Shown here: one piece after another, positions 6,041 through 9,555 of the stretch
Position numbering within the stretch: position 1 is the stretch's first letter
Layout: each line of letters starts with the position of its first letter
Assembly (NCBI GenBank): GCA_900553355.1
Contig: USDK01000079.1
Coordinates: forward strand, 1 to 9,555
Length of the DNA: 9,555 nt
Direction: 5' to 3'
From: an uncultured Lachnospiraceae bacterium
GTDB taxonomy: Bacteria > Bacillota > Clostridia > Lachnospirales > Lachnospiraceae
Translations under genes and position numbers: made by a program
Notes under the pieces: model-generated
Seen by the model: the letters and a program-made list of their open reading frames with translations, nothing else
Told to the model about the DNA's origin: nothing
The model's database searches: none

Positions 6041-6067
6041 TGCACGGTGAAAATTTTTACCCGTGCA
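6041..6067 (+). promoter_or_regulatory. Stem-loop at the MATE transcript 5' end
   Basis: TGCACGG (6041-6047) pairs with CCGTGCA (6061-6067). After a bulged C the stem extends by about five more pairs (TGAAA with TTTTA), leaving a tiny loop. It begins at the predicted transcription start. It could be an RNA-stabilising 5' hairpin or, as DNA, a dyad operator for a repressor. The trailing TTTCATTTT is too interrupted to make it a confident attenuator. Confidence 0.5.
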
Positions 6068-6109
6068 TTTCATTTTACATTGAGACAACATTTGCTGGGG
6101 GAATAACAT

Positions 6110-7468
6110 ATGAAAAAACATATCGATCTTCTGCACGGACCGGTTCTTTCTTCTCTGACCAGGCTGGCGGTCCCGATCATGGCCACCTCTTTAATCCAGA
6201 TGGCATACAATCTCACAGATATGATCTGGATCGGACGCATCGGCAGCAATGCCGTTGCCGCTGTCGGTGCAGCCGGAATGTACATGTGGCTGTCCAACGG
6301 GCTGGCTGTTCTTTCCAAGATGGGCGGACAGGTAAACGCAGGCCACTCTCTTGGAGCCGGAAACCAGGTGGAAGCCGCAGGATATGCTCAGTCCGCACTG
6401 CAGCTTGCCGCCTTTACCGGTCTTCTTTTCGGGCTGGTCTGTGCCGTATTCACGGTCCCGTTGATCGACTTTTTTAAGCTAAACAGTCCGCAGGTAATTG
6501 CAGATGCACATATCTATCTTAAGATTACCTGTGGGCTGGTTGTATTTTCCTTTTTAAACCAGACGTTTACAGGACTGTTTACCGCTATCGGCAATAGCAG
6601 GGCCGCCTTTCTCGCCACCACTTCCGGACTTGTGATCAATTTTTTCATGGATCCCGTCCTGATCTTCGGCATCGGTCCCTTCCCTGAAATGAAGGTCATG
6701 GGTGCAGCCATTGCCACCGTTTTCGCGCAGATGATCGTTACTGTCATGTTTCTTATATTCGCACTGCAGGATGACCTGTTATTCTGCCATATTCGGATTT
6801 TCCGGAAGCCAGATCCTTCATATTTAAAAAATATTGTACAGATCGGCGTCCCCTCCTGTCTTCAGAACATGTTGTTTACCGGAATTTCTATGATCATTGC
6901 TCGGCTGGTGGCAGGATACGGAGACGCTGCCGTGGCTGTCCAGAAGGTAGGCTCCCAGATAGAATCCATCTCCTGGATGACTGCCGATGGTTTCGCTGCC
7001 GCCGTCAATTCCTTTATCGCCCAGAACCATGGCGCCGGGAATCCCGACCGTATCAGAAAAGGCTACCGCTGTTCCATGATCATTGTCCTGATCTGGGGAC
7101 TTTTCTGCACCTTCCTGCTGATCGTATGTCCAGTCCCCATCTTCCGTATATTCATTACCGAAGCCGACGTGCTGCCGATGGGGGTGGACTATCTGATGAT
7201 CCTTGGAGTGTCCCAGCTGTTTATGAGTGTAGAGATCACTACCGCCGGAGCCTTTGCCGGCTATGGAAGAACAGTTCCTCCATCTGTCGTCAGCATTGTC
7301 TTTACAGCCATTCGGATTCCGCTGGCCCTCGCGCTGATCCAGACATCTCTGGGGCTGAATGGTATCTGGTGGAGCATTACGATTTCCAGCATCCTGAAAG
7401 GTATGATTCTTCTGTGCTGGTTTCTGTTCTTTCTCAAGAAAAAAACAACGCCTTCCAGATCTGCCTGA
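6110..7468 (+). CDS. MATE family multidrug/cation antiporter
   Basis: This 452-residue membrane protein has about twelve hydrophobic helices in two homologous halves, as in NorM/DinF-type MATE exporters that expel organic cations or drugs using Na+ or H+ gradients. Family motifs include NLTDMIWIGRIG (34-45), IGNSRAAF (160-167), VINFFMDPVLIFG (175-187), QNHGAGNPDRIRKG (305-318) and GYGRTVPPS (384-392). The C-terminal basic tail KKKTTPSRSA is cytoplasmic. The ATG has a modest GGGGGA ribosome binding site 7 nt upstream. It is monocistronic, divergent from rplM and convergent with the lipoprotein gene. The last codons lie inside a hairpin that terminates the convergent transcript. No adjacent regulator indicates the substrate, so the specificity is unknown. 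Confidence 0.93.
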   Translation: MKKHIDLLHGPVLSSLTRLAVPIMATSLIQMAYNLTDMIWIGRIGSNAVAAVGAAGMYMWLSNGLAVLSKMGGQVNAGHSLGAGNQVEAAGYAQSALQLAAFTGLLFGLVCAVFTVPLIDFFKLNSPQVIADAHIYLKITCGLVVFSFLNQTFTGLFTAIGNSRAAFLATTSGLVINFFMDPVLIFGIGPFPEMKVMGAAIATVFAQMIVTVMFLIFALQDDLLFCHIRIFRKPDPSYLKNIVQIGVPSCLQNMLFTGISMIIARLVAGYGDAAVAVQKVGSQIESISWMTADGFAAAVNSFIAQNHGAGNPDRIRKGYRCSMIIVLIWGLFCTFLLIVCPVPIFRIFITEADVLPMGVDYLMILGVSQLFMSVEITTAGAFAGYGRTVPPSVVSIVFTAIRIPLALALIQTSLGLNGIWWSITISSILKGMILLCWFLFFLKKKTTPSRSA

Positions 7469-7480
7469 TCCGGAAGGCGT
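7439..7480 (-). terminator. Intrinsic terminator inside the MATE 3' end
   Basis: ACGCCTTCC (7448-7456) and GGAAGGCGT (7472-7480) form a perfect 9-bp stem around a 15-nt loop that can pair further (GATC with GATC). On the minus strand the stem is followed by TGTTTTTTTC, giving a strong terminator for the lipoprotein gene, whose stop is 9 nt away. On the plus strand the stem spans the MATE stop codon and only GATTCTATCC follows, so it would end MATE transcription poorly. Confidence 0.85.
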
Positions 7481-7489
7481 GATTCTATC

Positions 7490-7945
7490 CTATTCAAATG
7501 TCCATCCAGAGTTTTCCAGCCCTTCCTTTGTCTGCTCCAGAGACAGTTCCGTCACGTTATCTCCGGAAACCGGAAGCAGCCCTGCATCAATGACTGCCTT
7601 CAGTGTCTCTTTATCTGTCGGAATGACAATAGTCTCAGTGAGTTCAGTATCGGTCTCCTCCCAGGAATAATCCACATTCTCAATATCCTCATATGCAGCC
7701 GTTGCATCTTCGATAGCATCCCGGAAGGCCTGTATCTGTTCTTCTGTATATCCATCAATCGGAACCACGGACTCCTGGGTAATCTTTGTGATTTTGTCTC
7801 CCGCCGCATCAAACCGCATGGTAACGGTAACTCCATTCTGCTCAATAGTTCCTACTGCAGCGTCTTTGACCTCTTCTTCTCCGCCACATGCTGTCAGCGC
7901 AGATATCATCAGACATGACAACAAGACACAAAGTAACTTTTTCAT
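7490..7945 (-). CDS. YehR/DUF1307-family lipoprotein
   Basis: This 151-residue secreted lipoprotein has a signal peptide (MKKLLCVLLSCLMISALTAC) ending in a lipobox, Leu17-Thr-Ala-Cys20. Cys20 would be lipidated and anchor the protein to the outer face of the membrane. The mature part begins GGEEEVKDAA and continues with alternating strands and charged helices (GVTVTMRFDAAGDKITKITQE, GYTEEQIQAFRDAIED) that resemble DUF1307/YehR proteins of unknown function. It is acidic, with no catalytic motif that I can identify. The ATG has GGAAGGGGA upstream, and transcription starts from a good promoter at 7981-8009. It is monocistronic, convergent with the MATE gene and divergent from the glucosidase; no functional link is evident. 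Confidence 0.85.
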   Translation of the reverse strand: MKKLLCVLLSCLMISALTACGGEEEVKDAAVGTIEQNGVTVTMRFDAAGDKITKITQESVVPIDGYTEEQIQAFRDAIEDATAAYEDIENVDYSWEETDTELTETIVIPTDKETLKAVIDAGLLPVSGDNVTELSLEQTKEGLENSGWTFE

Positions 7946-7980
7946 ATTCTTTTCCCCTTCCTCATAAAGTGTTTTTCTTA

Positions 7981-8009
7981 ATTATAGTCGTTTTGTCTGA
8001 CTATTTCAA
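7981..8009 (-). promoter_or_regulatory. Sigma-A promoter of lipoprotein gene
   Basis: On the minus strand TTGAAA (plus 8004-8009) and TATAAT (7981-7986) are 17 nt apart, with five and six consensus matches respectively. Transcription would begin near 7974, about 30 nt before the ATG. It lies back-to-back with the glucosidase promoter, with 52 bp between the two -35 boxes. Confidence 0.85.
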
Positions 8010-8026
8010 CAAAGAACGACATTTTC

Positions 8027-8043
8027 TCCGCATAATTTCCGCA
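8027..8043. promoter_or_regulatory. Paired TCCGCA repeats between divergent promoters
   Basis: TCCGCA occurs at 8027 and 8038, 11 bp apart, about one helical turn, in the gap between the two divergent -35 boxes. A longer inverted pair, ATTTTCT (8021-8027) and AGAAAAT (8050-8056), overlaps this region. Either could be a shared regulator site, but repeats this short can arise by chance. Confidence 0.25.
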
Positions 8044-8061
8044 AGTATAAGAAAATTTCTT

Positions 8062-8090
8062 TTGACCCATTCCCCGTAATATATTAATAT
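8062..8090 (+). promoter_or_regulatory. Sigma-A promoter of GH13 gene
   Basis: TTGACC (8062-8067) and TAATAT (8085-8090) are separated by 17 nt, close to the consensus. Transcription would begin near 8097, about 50 nt before the ATG. Confidence 0.7.
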
Positions 8091-8144
8091 ATAAAAGATG
8101 AACAAAATACATGACATACCATAACAGAAAGTGAGGCTAATCAT

Positions 8145-9452
8145 ATGTGGGCATATAACAGTATTTTTTACCAGATTTATCCAATCGGGTTCTGCGGCGC
8201 GCCAGTGCATAATGACGGAATCTCTGTATCACGTATCCGCAAACTGATGGATTGGAGCGAATATCTTGAAGATCTTGGCGTGGATTCTATTCTTTTAAAT
8301 CCAGTATTTGAATCCGATAACCATGGCTATGACACCCGGGATTTTAAACAGATCGACTGCCGTCTGGGATCAAACGAAGATTTTACCGAGGTCTGCCAGA
8401 GTCTCCACAGACACCACGTAAAAATCGTACTCGACGGTGTTTTTAATCATGTGGGCAGAGGATTCTGGGCGTTTCAGGATGTACTGGCAAAAAAATGGGA
8501 TTCTCCATATAAGGACTGGTTCCTCATCAATTTCGATGGGAACAACGGATACAACGATGGATTCTGGTACGAAGGCTGGGAAGGACATTTTGAGCTGGTA
8601 AAACTAAATCTGAAAAATCCGGCTGTCGTAGATTATCTTCTGGAATGCGTCAAATTCTGGATCGACACTTTTGACATCGACGGGCTCCGCCTGGATGTGG
8701 CCTACAGTCTGAACCCCGATTTCATGCGCAGGCTCCGCTCCTTTACCCAGGAGCAGAAAGAGGACTTTGTGCTGATCGGCGAGGTACTGTTTGGAGATTA
8801 TAACCGGATCGTCAATGACGAAATGCTGCACAGCTGTACCAATTACGAATGCTATAAGGGTATTTATTCCAGCTTTAATTCCATGAATATGTTCGAAATT
8901 GCCCACTCTCTACAGCGGCAGTATGGTTCCGAACAGTGGTGCCTTTACCGGGGCAAACACCTGATGAACTTTGTAGACAATCATGATGTGACCAGGATCT
9001 CAAGCATCCTTACCAACAAAAATCATCTTCCTCTCACTTACGGACTTTTGATGGGTATGCCGGGGATCCCCTGCATTTATTATGGAAGTGAATGGGGTGA
9101 GCCAGGAGAAAAATCACCGGACAATGACTACGCCTTACGTCCCTGCTTTGAAGAGCCAAAGCCAAACGAACTCACCGAACTGATCAAAAAACTAATCCGC
9201 ATCCGCCAGAAAAGCGACGGTCTGTGTAACGGCTCCTATCGAAATGTAGTGCTGACCAATCATCAGCTCATCTTCGAACGCGCTACAGAAAAGGAAAAGC
9301 TTCTGGTCGCCATCAACGCATCAGACAATTCCTATATCGCTTCCCACGGCGACCTGAACGGATCTGTCATCGAACTGATCACCGGCAGTAAATTAGATCT
9401 CTCCGGGAACCTGGAAATGCCGCCATACAGCATCCAATATCTGCAGTTTTAA
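8145..9452 (+). CDS. GH13 family alpha-glucosidase/maltodextrinase
   Basis: This 435-residue glycoside hydrolase of the alpha-amylase clan carries all four conserved regions: DGVFNH (97-102), GLRLD with nucleophile Asp184, GEV with acid/base Glu213, and VDNHD with transition-state Asp281. LNPVFESDNHGYDTRDF (51-67) is the usual early barrel motif. There is no signal peptide, so it acts in the cytoplasm, most likely on maltodextrins or related oligosaccharides taken up by the cell. It is short, with a barrel and a compact C-terminal beta domain (about 365-435) and no added N-terminal module, so subfamily and product are uncertain. The ATG follows GAGG by 9 nt and a TTGACC/TAATAT promoter. No transporter or regulator of a sugar locus is adjacent. 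The repeat region starts about 10-30 nt after the stop. Confidence 0.9.
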   Translation: MWAYNSIFYQIYPIGFCGAPVHNDGISVSRIRKLMDWSEYLEDLGVDSILLNPVFESDNHGYDTRDFKQIDCRLGSNEDFTEVCQSLHRHHVKIVLDGVFNHVGRGFWAFQDVLAKKWDSPYKDWFLINFDGNNGYNDGFWYEGWEGHFELVKLNLKNPAVVDYLLECVKFWIDTFDIDGLRLDVAYSLNPDFMRRLRSFTQEQKEDFVLIGEVLFGDYNRIVNDEMLHSCTNYECYKGIYSSFNSMNMFEIAHSLQRQYGSEQWCLYRGKHLMNFVDNHDVTRISSILTNKNHLPLTYGLLMGMPGIPCIYYGSEWGEPGEKSPDNDYALRPCFEEPKPNELTELIKKLIRIRQKSDGLCNGSYRNVVLTNHQLIFERATEKEKLLVAINASDNSYIASHGDLNGSVIELITGSKLDLSGNLEMPPYSIQYLQF

Positions 9453-9481
9453 TACGGATGGGGACACCCTCAAACGCGATC

Positions 9482-9516
9482 GGGGACGTACACTTTTGCA
9501 AAATGGTGTGCTCCCC
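9482..9516. repeat. REP/IS200-like imperfect hairpin, right
   Basis: GGGGA (9482-9486) pairs with TCCCC (9512-9516), and ACAC (9490-9493) pairs with GTGT (9506-9509). The same asymmetric internal loop (CGT against GC) seen in the left copy is present. The loop contains the palindrome TTTTGCAAAA, which differs from the left copy. A shorter similar motif, GGGGACAC, occurs at 9460. It lies 29 nt after the glucosidase stop and may protect its transcript 3' end; no other terminator is visible for that gene. Confidence 0.6.
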
Positions 9517-9555
9517 GTCAAGTAGACAGTGAAAAAAATATAAAGTTTTTTGGTT
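9502..9555. repeat. Terminal inverted repeat, right copy
   Basis: The last 54 bases are the exact reverse complement of 1-54. Each copy begins at the same base at the very edge of the window, which suggests the window was cut at, or assembled up to, a repeat present in more than one copy. Confidence 0.9.

Noticed and set aside
1..9555. Whole window as a composite transposon or integrative element
   Set aside because: No transposase, integrase or transfer genes are present, and the interior carries conserved ribosomal protein genes.

Overview
The gene content and protein sequences suggest a Gram-positive anaerobic gut-type Firmicute, most likely a Lachnospiraceae member. The evidence is a double-cubane-cluster reductase with a DUF3343 partner, strong AGGAGG ribosome binding sites, sigma-A promoters, a YehR-type lipoprotein, and a helper-less nuclease-like gene of a type I associate with this family. 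The genus cannot be fixed from the window.

Layout. Positions 75-3549 (minus strand) hold a four-gene run, in transcription order: cytidylate-kinase-like P-loop protein, cysteine-desulfurase-like class V aminotransferase, double-cubane-cluster reductase, and the small DUF3343 protein. Two of the three junctions are very tight (12 and 17 nt); the third is a 134-nt gap. Together they look like an anaerobic reductase with its own sulfur or selenium supply. The ATP-driven activator such reductases need is not in the window. Positions 3767-4561 (minus) encode an orphan PD-(D/E)XK nuclease-like protein. Upstream of it, in an AT-rich gap, lie a palindrome and a helically phased array of six ACGGTT boxes. 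Positions 4980-5827 (minus) are the ribosomal pair rplM-rpsI, with a consensus promoter, a candidate L13 leader and a clear terminator carrying a UUCG loop.

From 6110 rightwards the genes are a MATE transporter (plus), a convergent YehR/DUF1307 lipoprotein (minus), and a cytoplasmic GH13 glucosidase (plus) divergent from the lipoprotein. The lipoprotein terminator lies inside the 3' end of the MATE coding sequence.

Both ends of the window carry the same 54-bp sequence in inverted orientation, each running into an imperfect hairpin that resembles REP/IS200-type repeats. Because the enclosed genes include housekeeping ribosomal genes, and both ends stop at the identical base, the simplest reading is a contig broken at two copies of a dispersed repeat rather than a transposon.

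The most interesting parts are the reductase/desulfurase/DUF3343/kinase operon and the ACGGTT box array next to the nuclease-like gene. The proteins belong to recognisable families, so the novelty would lie in their combined function and in the regulatory arrays.
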